Notes under the pieces: model-generated
What the model was told of the DNA's origin: nothing
Database searches by the model: none
What the model saw: only the letters and a program-made list of their open reading frames with translations
Shown: positions 26,411-35,100 of the stretch, in pieces
Layout of the letters: the number at the start of each line of letters is the position of its first letter
Numbering within the stretch: the stretch's first letter is position 1
Program-made: the position numbers and the translations under genes
Assembly: GCA_020201095.1 (NCBI GenBank)
Contig: JAIVHM010000145.1
Location: 12,988-48,087, forward strand
From: Halomonas sp.
GTDB taxonomy: Bacteria; Pseudomonadota; Gammaproteobacteria; Pseudomonadales; Halomonadaceae
Reading direction: 5' to 3'
Length of the DNA: 35,100 nucleotides

Positions 26411-27069
26411 TTATCCTTCTGTCCACATGCGATAGAGATTGCTCTTTGACTTGAAGAGCCGATCAAAAGCCGGGGTTTTCCCCTCTGTCTCGAAAATAGC
26501 CCGAGTGGCTGCATCAAGATCATACAGAATCTCACGCTAGGCAGGATCTTTGATCCAGCTTGTCACCCAACCGACAACCGCTATGCGCTCCCCCAAGCCA
26601 CGGGCTCTACGCGATGCAAAGCGCTGATGGGATAGAGCACCAAGTCACCTGGCTGTAACCGTATCACCCGTGCTTCGATATTATCCTCGATGATCAAGCC
26701 ACCACCCTCGTAGCTGTCGGGTTCGGAGAGCAGTAAGGTAAACGACAGATCGGTTCGGCAATCGTTCATGACGGGGTCGTCGACGTGAGTCCCATACTCC
26801 ATCCCCGATCGATAACGAGAGACCAGCATGCGAGCAAACTTGCGTGGCCTTGCGGCACTCTTAAACACCTCGTGCCGGTTCAGGGCCTTTTTGACCTTAG
26901 CCAGAATGGCATCGCGCTCAGCCGACGCCTGGGCATTATGCTTTACCCCGCGGGCATAGCGGCCTGCGGTGTTTATACCATCTTCATAAAGGATCGACTC
27001 GGCGGCCTCTCGCAAAGCCGCCACTTCGTGATGATCCAAGACATTGCCGATGATCATCATGGATATCAC
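26411..27069 (-). pseudogene. PKHD-type Fe(II)/2OG hydroxylase (PiuC/YbiX family) pseudogene
   Basis: ORF 26581..27069 gives MMIIGNVLDHHEVAALREAAES...YGTHVDDPVMNDCRTDLSFTLLLSEPDSYEGGGLIIED...LQPGDLVLYPISALHRVEPVAWGSA*; restoring one G in the G5 run near 26580 continues as ERIAVVGWVTSWIKDPA*REILYDLDAATRAIFETEGKTPAFDRLFKSKSNLYRMWTEG*, i.e. the expected PiuC C-terminus, with one further in-frame TAG. Confidence 0.8.
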
Positions 27070-27115
27070 TCCATAGCGATAACGGCTAATTCCATGCGAG
27101 CCGCTGCACCATAAA

Positions 27116-27670
27116 TCAGGCTGGAGTCGGGGGTCTCGATGTCTCTGCCTTGCAGATCTCCATAGGCCGCTTCGACGGCATCGACCTGCTTAAGAAAGCG
27201 CGTGATGCGCCTGACGCAACGTACCGCCGATCGCGATGGCCAACTGCTGCTCGAACCGGCCTATGAGCTGGAAGGCTGATGGACCAGCGCCGGAGGCGGT
27301 AATTCAGCGTTACAAGGCGAATGCGACCCACGAACAGTTCCATAGCGAGATCAAGACCGATTTCGACCTGGAACGTCTGCCCTCGGGCAAATTCGCCACC
27401 AACGACCTGATCCTGCACCTCGCTCAACTGGCCTACGACATCCTGCGCCTGATGGGGCAGTTGGGCATGACCGGCGATCTGAGCCCGGTCCGCCACCGGG
27501 CAAAGCGACGTAGGATACGCACCATGTTACAGGAACTGGTGCATCGCGCCGCCCTGGTTATCCGCAAGGCGAGGCAGATCATCTTCGACTTCGGGCACGA
27601 TATTGGGCGTATGGCGGTGCTCAACACCCTGTGCCCTCGGCCGCGTCACCCAATAGGGTCGCCATGCTGA
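27116..27670 (+). pseudogene. IS1380-family transposase C-terminal relic
   Basis: DRDGQLLLEPAYELEG*WTS (in-frame TGA), then frame change to PEAVIQRYKANATHEQFHSEIKTDFDLERLPSGKFATNDLILHLAQLAYDILRLMGQ...KRRRIRTMLQELVHRAALVIRKARQIIFDFG, typical of the IS1380 C-terminus. Confidence 0.75.
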
Positions 27671-27701
27671 TCGTCTATCGGGCAAGGCAGCCAGGCAGTG
27701 G

Positions 27702-27720
27702 GCTAACGGACACCGTTAGC
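27702..27720. repeat. Short perfect inverted repeat just downstream of the IS1380 relic
   Basis: gctaacgg-aca-ccgttagc. Confidence 0.6.
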
Positions 27721-27929
27721 GGGAATCACCGTGCCCGGCCGTTAGAAATACATGACAAAACAGGCTGTCGACGCCGACCGATGTAACAAGAGTCGGCCCT
27801 AGCAGGCAGGCGTTGGTCGATTGAGATGGTATCGGTGGTCAAAAAATGCTCGCTGGCGGTGATAGGGAAAGTGTTGGCGTCATCATCACGGATTCAGGTT
27901 ATTGAGAGTGTGCGAGCCAAACGTTTCAT

Positions 27930-28820
27930 TTAAATAAATTCAGCTTGCGCTTTTTCCAGTAACTTTTTCAAAGGTAAAAGCTCTAAATGTCGCTTGGCCG
28001 TGATGGCATAGAAACGTTCTACAATGTTGTCGAGTACGCAGTATTTTTCCAACCGACCGGTTTGCAGTTCATCCTGCACCACGACTTCAGGGACGACAGC
28101 AAGCCCTCCCGAGTCACGCGCCAGTAGTCGCAGCATGGCCATGTCATCGACCTCGGCATAGGGAGTTATCTCAACACCCATCTGGCTGAGCAGCATATCA
28201 AACTGACTCCTGATGTCGCTGCTCGGGCCAGGTAACAACAACTTGGCATTCACAAGATCGTCAGGGAAACGGAATGCTCTAGCCGCATCACCGGATGGTC
28301 CAACTATACACACGCTTTGTTCGGCAATCTGCTGACAGCGCCAACTGGTTGATGAATCCGACACAACAGAGCGGTTGGAGAGAATCAGATCCAACTTGTG
28401 GATACTGAGCAGCTCCAGTAATTCCTCAAGGCTCGCCGATCGCAGCACCAGCCTGACCTCCGTCTCGCCGATCACCGGCCGCAAGAAGTTATCTTGGAAA
28501 TTCCTGGACAAAGTTGCCACTGAGCCAATACGCAGCCGGTGCAGATGCTGAAGATTACCGCTCTCGGTCAGTGAAAGCAGTTCGCTGCCCAGGTTGAAAA
28601 TACTCTCGGCATACTCCAGCACCAAATGTCCGAACTCGGTCAATCTGAGAGAGCGGCCCTCCCGGGTGAACAACTCATGCCCCAATTGCTCCTGCAGCTG
28701 ACGTATTTGAGAAGAAAGCGCTGACTGGGAAACATTAAGCTGTCTGGCCGCCCTCGTCAGGTGCCCTTCTTTAGCCACGACCCAAAAATAATGCAGGTGA
28801 TGAAAGTTGAGATGTCTCAT
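27930..28820 (-). CDS. LysR-family transcriptional regulator, divergent from the dab genes
   Basis: MRHLNFHHLHYFWVVAKEGHLTRAARQLNVSQSALSSQIRQLQEQLGHELFTREGRSLRLTEFGHLVLEYAESIF. Confidence 0.93.
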   Translation of the reverse strand: MRHLNFHHLHYFWVVAKEGHLTRAARQLNVSQSALSSQIRQLQEQLGHELFTREGRSLRLTEFGHLVLEYAESIFNLGSELLSLTESGNLQHLHRLRIGSVATLSRNFQDNFLRPVIGETEVRLVLRSASLEELLELLSIHKLDLILSNRSVVSDSSTSWRCQQIAEQSVCIVGPSGDAARAFRFPDDLVNAKLLLPGPSSDIRSQFDMLLSQMGVEITPYAEVDDMAMLRLLARDSGGLAVVPEVVVQDELQTGRLEKYCVLDNIVERFYAITAKRHLELLPLKKLLEKAQAEFI

Positions 28821-28846
28821 GCAATTAGTTCCAAAAAAGAGAACGG

Positions 28847-28895
28847 TATCATCTTAATCATCTATTTTAAAATTCTGTTGCATCAAGAGATGATA
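28847..28895. promoter_or_regulatory. Candidate LysR operator in the divergent lysR/dab promoter region
   Basis: tatcatct (28847-28854) and agatgata (28888-28895) form an 8-bp inverted repeat, with an extra aatcatct copy at 28856-28863. Confidence 0.4.
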
Positions 28896-28926
28896 GGTCA
28901 TAAACCCCAATGACAAGGAACAGAAC

Positions 28927-29217
28927 ATGTCGAATAACCTTGAAAAAACCAATCATCTTTTAATCGACGGTGAGTTCTCAACCGAGGAAGCTCAGACAAT
29001 TCTGATGACGTTAATTGGAAACAAAGTCCGGTTTCACCAGCAAGAAAACTTGAGCCACGAGGAGCGATTCGGAGCCTCCAGTGAACGCAGCAGGGTCCGC
29101 ATTGAACAATTATTGCGGACCAGGGCGGACTTAACAGCGGTGATCAACGAGGCGAAGGCGTCGGGTGAGCGACTTGCCATCAACTGCACCATCGAGATAA
29201 CTCGCTTGAGTCAATAG
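28927..29217 (+). CDS. Small conserved-looking protein (96 aa) preceding dabB, function unknown
   Basis: ATG with upstream AAGGAA ribosome-binding site; MSNNLEKTNHLLIDGEFSTEEAQTILMTLIGNKVRFHQQENLSHEERFGASSERSRVRIEQLLRTRADLTAVINEAKASGERLAINCTIEITRLSQ; colinear with dabBA. Confidence 0.8.
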   Translation: MSNNLEKTNHLLIDGEFSTEEAQTILMTLIGNKVRFHQQENLSHEERFGASSERSRVRIEQLLRTRADLTAVINEAKASGERLAINCTIEITRLSQ

Positions 29218-29229
29218 ACGCGGCTCGTC

Positions 29230-29264
29230 AAATACTATTCGTTTTATAAGAACGAATAGTATTT
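29230..29264 (+). repeat. Perfect 14-bp inverted repeat (stem-loop) between the 96-aa gene and dabB
   Basis: aaatactattcgtt-ttataag-aacgaatagtattt. Confidence 0.9.
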
Positions 29265-29343
29265 AAATATATATTTTAATTTATTATTAAAAGCTTGGAT
29301 ACTTGCCCAACGAGTATGCTTTCCAACGCTGAGGCCTAGTTCC

Positions 29344-30915
29344 ATGCTTGATTTCCATCTATTGGAGCCTTTATTTCTAATCCTGATCCCCGTCTGTTTT
29401 CTCGTTGGAGCAATCAAAACTGCCGTTTTGCGATCGCATCCGCGCGCGAGCGACTTGTGGGTATTTGGTCTGGCGTTTACATTCGCTGTCTTTTCATCAA
29501 TTTGTAGCGGGTGGTGGCCAGGTACAACGAGTTGGCTGAACCTGGCGCCTCTGGCCCATGTCATGGTACTGCTGATCACTTTGTTAGGGATGATCCTGGC
29601 CCGGTTCTCAAAGCAGTATCTCGCGGGCGATCCTGGCCAGACGCGCTTCATGGTCTGGTTGCAGCTGACACTGACTAGCGTGGCCCTAATCGCTACAACC
29701 AACCATCTGCTGGTTTTCCTTGGCAGCTGGATTGCCATCAGCATCAGCTTGCATCAGTTGTTGATGTTTTTCCCTGAACGTCCCCGTGCGGCGCTGGCTG
29801 CTCACAAGAAATTCATTTTCGCGAGGCTGGCGGAGCTCTGTCTTGTAGTGGCGTTTGCGATGCTTTATGCCCGCTACGACACGCTTTTCATCGATCAGAT
29901 CCTGACCATGACTGCAGAGTCGATCGATCTGCCAACTGAAGCGAAAATCTCTTCCGTATTGATGGTGGTGGCTGCGCTCTTCAAATGCGCCCAGTTGCCC
30001 TTTCACGGCTGGCTTATTCAGGTCGTGGAAGCCCCCACCCCTGTCTCTGCCCTACTGCATGCTGGCGTGGTCAACCTCGGCGGATTTCTGATGATTCTGA
30101 TGGCGCCAATGATCTCTCAGGTGGCGTCCGCTCAGTGGCTTTTGCTTTTGATTGCAGGGCCAACGGCGGTGTTCGCTAGCCTGGTCATGATGACCCGGAT
30201 TTCCATCAAGGTAAGACTGGCGTGGTCCACCTGCGCCCAGATGGGCTGGATGCTGGTTGAGTGCGCCTTGGGGCTCTATGAGCTGGCACTTTTACATCTG
30301 GTGGCGCACTCCGCTTACAAGGCACACGCCTTCTTGGATGCAGGCAATACCGTTGAGGTTTCTCTGAAAAGGCGCCTTGTTGCCATCAAAAACCCCGGTT
30401 GGGGGGAGGTGCTGCCTGCGGCCTTGCTGGCGCTAGTGCTCACCATCACAAGCATATGGGTATCAAACGCTTCGGAACCGGTGCAGGTTATTTCCTGGAT
30501 GGTTCCTGGACTGGCACTGACGTTATTGCTGTCAGAAATATTTGCAGCAGAGAGAGGCACTACTGTCATTTTCCGAAGTCTGGTTCTTGGCGCGGTTTTC
30601 TGGGCTGTTTACTCCGCCCAGAAAACAGCTGCCCACTTTTTACTTTCACCACCGGATAACACTACCGGCCTTGGGGCAGTCAGCGTTACCGGCATTCTTC
30701 TGATCATGCTCATGATCGGCTATTTCCTGTTGCGCTATCGCCGTTACTCGCCCCTGGGCATTCGCTTCCATCGCTTGCTGTTTGCGGCCGCCTATCTTGA
30801 TGAATGGGCAACGCGCCTGACGCTTAAAATCTGGCCCGCCAAACTACCCGAGGTCGTGCAACCACGAAGTGTGGTACCCATTTCTTCTCCTGCTGGTTCC
30901 AAGGAGTCTGTCTGA
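29344..30915 (+). CDS. dabB: DabB/MpsA-like proton-conducting membrane subunit (NuoL/proton antiporter family) of an inorganic carbon accumulation complex
   Basis: NuoL-like core: LPFHGWLIQVVEAPTPVSALLHAGVVNLGGFLMILMAPM, RISIKVRLAWSTCAQMGWMLVECALGLYELALLHLVAHSAYKAHAFLDAG; adjacent to dabA. Confidence 0.92.
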   Translation: MLDFHLLEPLFLILIPVCFLVGAIKTAVLRSHPRASDLWVFGLAFTFAVFSSICSGWWPGTTSWLNLAPLAHVMVLLITLLGMILARFSKQYLAGDPGQTRFMVWLQLTLTSVALIATTNHLLVFLGSWIAISISLHQLLMFFPERPRAALAAHKKFIFARLAELCLVVAFAMLYARYDTLFIDQILTMTAESIDLPTEAKISSVLMVVAALFKCAQLPFHGWLIQVVEAPTPVSALLHAGVVNLGGFLMILMAPMISQVASAQWLLLLIAGPTAVFASLVMMTRISIKVRLAWSTCAQMGWMLVECALGLYELALLHLVAHSAYKAHAFLDAGNTVEVSLKRRLVAIKNPGWGEVLPAALLALVLTITSIWVSNASEPVQVISWMVPGLALTLLLSEIFAAERGTTVIFRSLVLGAVFWAVYSAQKTAAHFLLSPPDNTTGLGAVSVTGILLIMLMIGYFLLRYRRYSPLGIRFHRLLFAAAYLDEWATRLTLKIWPAKLPEVVQPRSVVPISSPAGSKESV

Positions 30916-33260
30916 TGTCAGCGTCCAGCCCCTTACTTTCTGCTGAAAAGAACGCTCTTCAAACTGATTGGCATGAGGCCATCACGGAAGCATGTGACCG
31001 GATTGCGCCAACATGGCCGCTCGACCAGATCAATGCCATAAATCCATTCTGGGAAATGCGCCATCAGCCCGTTGCCAGTGTTGCCGCTCGCATGGCGGCG
31101 CTGAATGGCACCTGCCTTGTGAATCAGGAGGCGCTGGCTATAGGCTCAGCAAGTAGAGACACCATCCACTCGGTGACAATGCCCGATCACTGGCGGAACT
31201 TGAGTGCACAGCTTGATCGACACCGTGATATGGCCCATCAGGTTAGTTGGCAAGATGAAATTGTGCACCAGATCAGCCAGTTCTGCGGTGATTACTTCCA
31301 GCGCTTGGATGCAGGTGAGTTCCAAGCCAGTGCCCAGCATCTTTATTACAGCTGGCTTGAAATGACTCGTTCTGATCGCGGCATTGCCATTGTCATGGAA
31401 GCGCCTTCCCTGCCAGGACAGTTCCGTGTTCTGCCGGATCAGTCTCATGATCTGATAGCCAATGCTCTAGATGCACTCGCCCTGTGTAAAGAGCATACAG
31501 CAGAGTATGCTCATGCACTTCTGCTGGATATCAACGGCTGGTCATCCTGGGCATCTTACCTGCGTTGGCAGTCGAGGCTGCAGGACAATGAGGCCGATCT
31601 GTTACCGGGGCTGCTAGCGATTCGCCTGGCCTGGGAGCTGGCGCTTTGGCGACATGTCGAGCAGATTGACGGTGCCATCTTTGCCGACCTGAAACAACGG
31701 TGGATCAACCAGTGGCAAGCCTGGCCGTCGATGCTGGTAAGCCATGAAAAGAGTCAGATGACCGGATGGCAATGGCAGGCACAGGCGGAATCCGCCTATC
31801 AACAACAAATGGCTGAAAAACTGTTGGGCTCGCCCGCCGACGAGACAGCCGTCGACCAGCCGCCAAAGCTGCAAGCGGCTTTTTGCATCGATGTGCGCTC
31901 AGAGGTTTTTCGCCGTGCGCTGGAAGCCCAGAACCGCGATATACAGACCCTGGGATTTGCCGGCTTCTTCGGAATGCCCATTGCTTATCGGCCCCGGGGC
32001 ACAGAATTTATCCGTCCCCAACTGCCCGGGTTGCTTGCTCCCTCCCTGGAAGTGACCGAGACAGAATCCTCTGCCCGAGCTTGTGGCCAGGCATTGGTAC
32101 GCCAAACTCACTGGATGAAATTCACCAGTTTAGCGCCGGCAAGCTTCAGCTATATAGAAAGCTTTGGCATCGCCCGTCTGGGTCGCCTGGTCAAAAATAC
32201 CTTCTTGGGGGATACATCCAGGCATCCGGTGGACAAGCTCCACGAAGAAAATGGCGAATTCGAGATCCGCCGGGACGGGGTGTTGCTGAGTACAACGGAA
32301 AAAGCCGAGCTTGTGGCGGGTATTCTTCGGGCCATGTCCCTGACGCGTCAATTTGCACCTATCGTGCTTCTCGTGGGCCACGGTAGCAGCACCCGTAACA
32401 ATCCTCACGCGGCCGGCCTGGACTGTGGTGCCTGTGGCGGACAAACGGGGTCGGTGAACGTTCGTGTGCTCGCCTACCTTCTCAACGACCCCGACGTGCG
32501 CTCAACCCTGGTAGAGCAAGGACTATCGATACCGCAGGAAACCCGATTTATCGGCGCACTGCATGACACGACGACCGATGAGGTGATCTGTGGAGGACAG
32601 GTCCCACAAGAAATCCTCGATTGGCTGCGACAGGCGGGCCAGCAGGCTCGTCGCGAGCGGGCTGGGCGCCTAGGACTCGGCAACGACGTTGATATTGACA
32701 GGGCCATTAAACGGCGCAGTCAAGACTGGTCGGAAGTGCGCCCCGAGTGGGGGCTGGCCGGCAACGCCAGCTTGATTGTGGCCCCACGCTCACGAACACG
32801 TCACCTGAACCTGGAAGGCCGCAGTTTCTTGCACGATTACCGCTGGCGCGAAGATGAAGGCTTTAGGGTTCTGGAACAGATCATGACCGCACCGATGCTG
32901 GTTACCCACTGGATCAACTTTCAGTATTTCGCGTCGGTGACGGACAACTTGCGTTACGGCAGCGGTAACAAGGTTCTGCACAATGTCGTGGGGGGGCATC
33001 TCGGCGTTTTTGAAGGCAACGGCGGCGATTTAAGAATCGGCCTACCGCTGCAGTCGATTCATGATGGTCATCAATGGGTTCATGAGCCACTGCGCCTTAG
33101 TGTTTACATAGTGGCACCCAGAGAAGCCATTACTGACATTGCCAGCCGGCATGCGGTGGTGCGTGAGCTGATCGACAATGATTGGCTATATGTGTTTCGG
33201 CTTGATGATGAGCAGGGCATTATTGAGCGGTTTTATCGTCAGCAGTGGAAAACCACGTGA
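30915..33260 (+). CDS. dabA: DabA/MpsB-like (DUF2309) beta-carbonic-anhydrase-like subunit
   Basis: Zn-site motifs AAFCIDVRSEVFRRALE and LLVGHGSSTRNNPHAAGLDCGACGGQTG; start overlaps the dabB stop (TGATG). Confidence 0.95.
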   Translation: MSASSPLLSAEKNALQTDWHEAITEACDRIAPTWPLDQINAINPFWEMRHQPVASVAARMAALNGTCLVNQEALAIGSASRDTIHSVTMPDHWRNLSAQLDRHRDMAHQVSWQDEIVHQISQFCGDYFQRLDAGEFQASAQHLYYSWLEMTRSDRGIAIVMEAPSLPGQFRVLPDQSHDLIANALDALALCKEHTAEYAHALLLDINGWSSWASYLRWQSRLQDNEADLLPGLLAIRLAWELALWRHVEQIDGAIFADLKQRWINQWQAWPSMLVSHEKSQMTGWQWQAQAESAYQQQMAEKLLGSPADETAVDQPPKLQAAFCIDVRSEVFRRALEAQNRDIQTLGFAGFFGMPIAYRPRGTEFIRPQLPGLLAPSLEVTETESSARACGQALVRQTHWMKFTSLAPASFSYIESFGIARLGRLVKNTFLGDTSRHPVDKLHEENGEFEIRRDGVLLSTTEKAELVAGILRAMSLTRQFAPIVLLVGHGSSTRNNPHAAGLDCGACGGQTGSVNVRVLAYLLNDPDVRSTLVEQGLSIPQETRFIGALHDTTTDEVICGGQVPQEILDWLRQAGQQARRERAGRLGLGNDVDIDRAIKRRSQDWSEVRPEWGLAGNASLIVAPRSRTRHLNLEGRSFLHDYRWREDEGFRVLEQIMTAPMLVTHWINFQYFASVTDNLRYGSGNKVLHNVVGGHLGVFEGNGGDLRIGLPLQSIHDGHQWVHEPLRLSVYIVAPREAITDIASRHAVVRELIDNDWLYVFRLDDEQGIIERFYRQQWKTT

Positions 33261-33319
33261 GAGCAAATCTGTTTGCGTGACAGGGAAGTCGTAATGTCCA
33301 ACTGAAGCATCTGAGCCGC

Positions 33320-33640
33320 TTAGTAAACCTCCCTGTGTCGTAATTCCCATTCTGCAGATGCAGGCGAAGTCCAGCAACGATCGTCCGCTTTGTATCGTCT
33401 GCTGCCAGTTGCCATAGCGCTTTTCTTCCGCAATGCGTTGTTCACTGCCTCCCGCAGGTCCTCGGCGTCCAAGGGGAAAGCGAAACCGCCGAAGTAACGA
33501 ACCTCTCGTCCATTGACCCGGCTTGGATGAGCAAAATCCGTAAGTCGGCTTCCCGCTTCATGAAAAATCTGATTACCAAGAGCATTAGAGAGGAAAACGA
33601 TTCGGTACCACTTTGAGGAGCTAATGACTGACTGAACCGG
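33320..33640 (-). pseudogene. Possible protein remnant without an obvious start codon
   Basis: Minus strand is open for about 106 codons: PVQSVISSSKWYRIVFLSNALGNQIFHEAGSRLTDFAHPSRVNGREVRYFGGFAFPLDAEDLREAVNNALRKKSAMATGSRRYKADDRCWTSPASAEWELRHREVY*. Protein-like composition, no ATG near the 5' end. Confidence 0.3.
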
Positions 33641-33936
33641 CTACGCGATGAAGCACATCGGTGGCTCTGGAACTGATCACGCGATTAATTTTGAGTAGGC
33701 ACTTAGACTGAAAGAAAACAAGGCGCCAATTAACATAGCCGATGCTTTGTAAGACCTTCAACCCGGCCGGCTTCTCCGCTACCAGTCCGAATCAACCCGG
33801 TTATGCTTACTAGCATCACATCAGGAAAGTCTCAATGGCCGCTTTTGGCCGATGGCTGAAGACCCTTCAGCACCTGGGGCGCACTAAACTGATAAGGTGA
33901 AGATTTTAGCCGGTTATTGCTTACCAAGGATTTGGC

Positions 33937-35100
33937 ATGATCTCTCCTCAACGTACAGCTGCGTCAACGTGCTTCTACGATGAACATGCTCACCGATTGT
34001 TTAACCAGTACCAATCGCTGAACTTTGAAAGTATCCATAGTGAATGGCTTCACCATCTCCCCGAGCAGCCCGGCTTAGCACTCGACGTTGGCGCTGGTAG
34101 CGGGCGCGATGCCAAAGCACTTGCAGAGCGCGGTTGGCAAGTGATGGCCGTTGAGCCTGCAAAAAAATTGAAAACGCTAGGGCAAGCATATACGCACGAG
34201 CGGGATGTCAGTTGGATTGACGATACCTTGCCTGCCTTGAATCGCGTCCGCCAGCTTTCACAGCGCTTCCAACTCATTCTTGTATCAGCTGTCTGGATGC
34301 ATTTGTCCCCTAATGAACAGCAACGTGCGTTGCGGGTGCTTAGCTCACTGTTAGCACCGGGCGGGCTGTTGGTGATTACCTGTCGTGAAGGCCCGGATAG
34401 TGATGAGCGTCAGTTTCATTCGGTCAATATGGGCGTATTGGATAACTGGGCTCGGGATCTGGCACTACTTCCCATGCAGGCAAGCCATGACAACGACCAA
34501 CTTGGGCGACAGGGTGTTGCCTGGCATCTACGTGTGTTCAAGCTGCCTGATGACGGCACTGGAGCGCTGCCTTCCATTCGACATATTATCGTTAATGATG
34601 ACAAGGCTTCTTCTTATAAGCTTGGTTTGCTGCGCACGTTGACGCGCTTGGCCGATAGTGCACCTGGCATTGTGATTTCACGAACAGACGAATGGGTGAC
34701 GGTACCTCTGGGGGCGGTGGGGCTTTTCTGGATAAAACTGTACCGTCCCTTGTTGATAGAGCGTAATTTGCGCCAAGCTCCCGGCAACAAGGGGTACGGT
34801 TTCGCGAAAAATGATTTCTATCGTTTGAAGCAACTATCGCCACATGATCTTCGTATTGGATCGGCCTTTTATGACCGACGGTGTGCTGCCACGATCATGC
34901 GGGCAATTCGCGATGCCTGCCAGACAATCCTCAAGATGCCGGCCCACTTCACTACCTGGCCCGGTAGCCAACGTCCGGTGTTTGATGGAAGTTATCAAGG
35001 GCTACGCATCCGCGAGAAGTCAGTTCGTCTCGATAACGCTACGCTTACTTCGTTCGGAACATTTCGTATTCCTACCTCACTATGGGACTCCATGAGCCGC
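33937..35100 (+). CDS. Class I SAM-dependent methyltransferase with a long uncharacterised C-terminal region (truncated by window end)
   Basis: Open from ATG 33937 to the window end: MISPQRTAASTCFYDEHAHRLFNQYQSLNFESIHSEWLHHLPEQPGLALDVGAGSGRDAKALAERGWQVMAVEPA (SAM motif I), LILVSAVWMHLSPNEQQRALRVLSSLLAPGGLLVIT. Not in the ORF track because it lacks a stop. Confidence 0.82.
   Translation, partial: MISPQRTAASTCFYDEHAHRLFNQYQSLNFESIHSEWLHHLPEQPGLALDVGAGSGRDAKALAERGWQVMAVEPAKKLKTLGQAYTHERDVSWIDDTLPALNRVRQLSQRFQLILVSAVWMHLSPNEQQRALRVLSSLLAPGGLLVITCREGPDSDERQFHSVNMGVLDNWARDLALLPMQASHDNDQLGRQGVAWHLRVFKLPDDGTGALPSIRHIIVNDDKASSYKLGLLRTLTRLADSAPGIVISRTDEWVTVPLGAVGLFWIKLYRPLLIERNLRQAPGNKGYGFAKNDFYRLKQLSPHDLRIGSAFYDRRCAATIMRAIRDACQTILKMPAHFTTWPGSQRPVFDGSYQGLRIREKSVRLDNATLTSFGTFRIPTSLWDSMSR

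Noticed and set aside
27116-27496. 126-aa minus-strand ORF
   Set aside because: Antisense to the IS1380 relic; composition consistent with a shadow frame.
1-35100. CRISPR arrays, tRNA or rRNA genes, integrases or phage structural genes
   Set aside because: No regularly spaced repeats, tRNA-like cloverleaf or rRNA sequence was recognised on reading; no phage module seen. A tool-based scan would be needed to exclude small RNAs fully.

Overview
This 35.1 kb window appears to come from a gammaproteobacterium, probably Halomonas-like (inference from gene content only). From left to right it contains: (i) a c-di-GMP signalling block: a truncated multi-PAS sensor, a PAS-GGEEF diguanylate cyclase, a stand-alone EAL protein and a divergent PAS-GGDEF-EAL hybrid; (ii) a small Cys-rich protein (absent from the supplied ORF track) with a structured leader, then a decayed IS30 transposase; (iii) a 2OG-Fe oxygenase overlapping an HD-domain oxygenase, best matched to the TmpA/TmpB phosphonate pathway (2-trimethylaminoethylphosphonate to glycine betaine plus phosphate), followed by a LysR regulator, an MDR oxidoreductase and a convergent OpuC/YehWXYZ-type quaternary-amine ABC transporter; (iv) a minus-strand catabolic cluster (two ALDHs, GMC oxidoreductase, enolase-superfamily enzyme, IclR, LysR, beta-hydroxyacid dehydrogenase); (v) a region of gene remnants holding two transposase relics (ISNCY-like and IS1380-like) and a PKHD-type hydroxylase pseudogene; (vi) a LysR regulator divergent from a small protein plus dabB-dabA (inorganic carbon accumulation); (vii) the start of a SAM methyltransferase with an uncharacterised C-terminal region, possibly nuclease-linked. 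The strongest candidate for a new system is the tmpAB-like pair with its own regulator and a betaine-type transporter. All calls are by eye; no database search was run.
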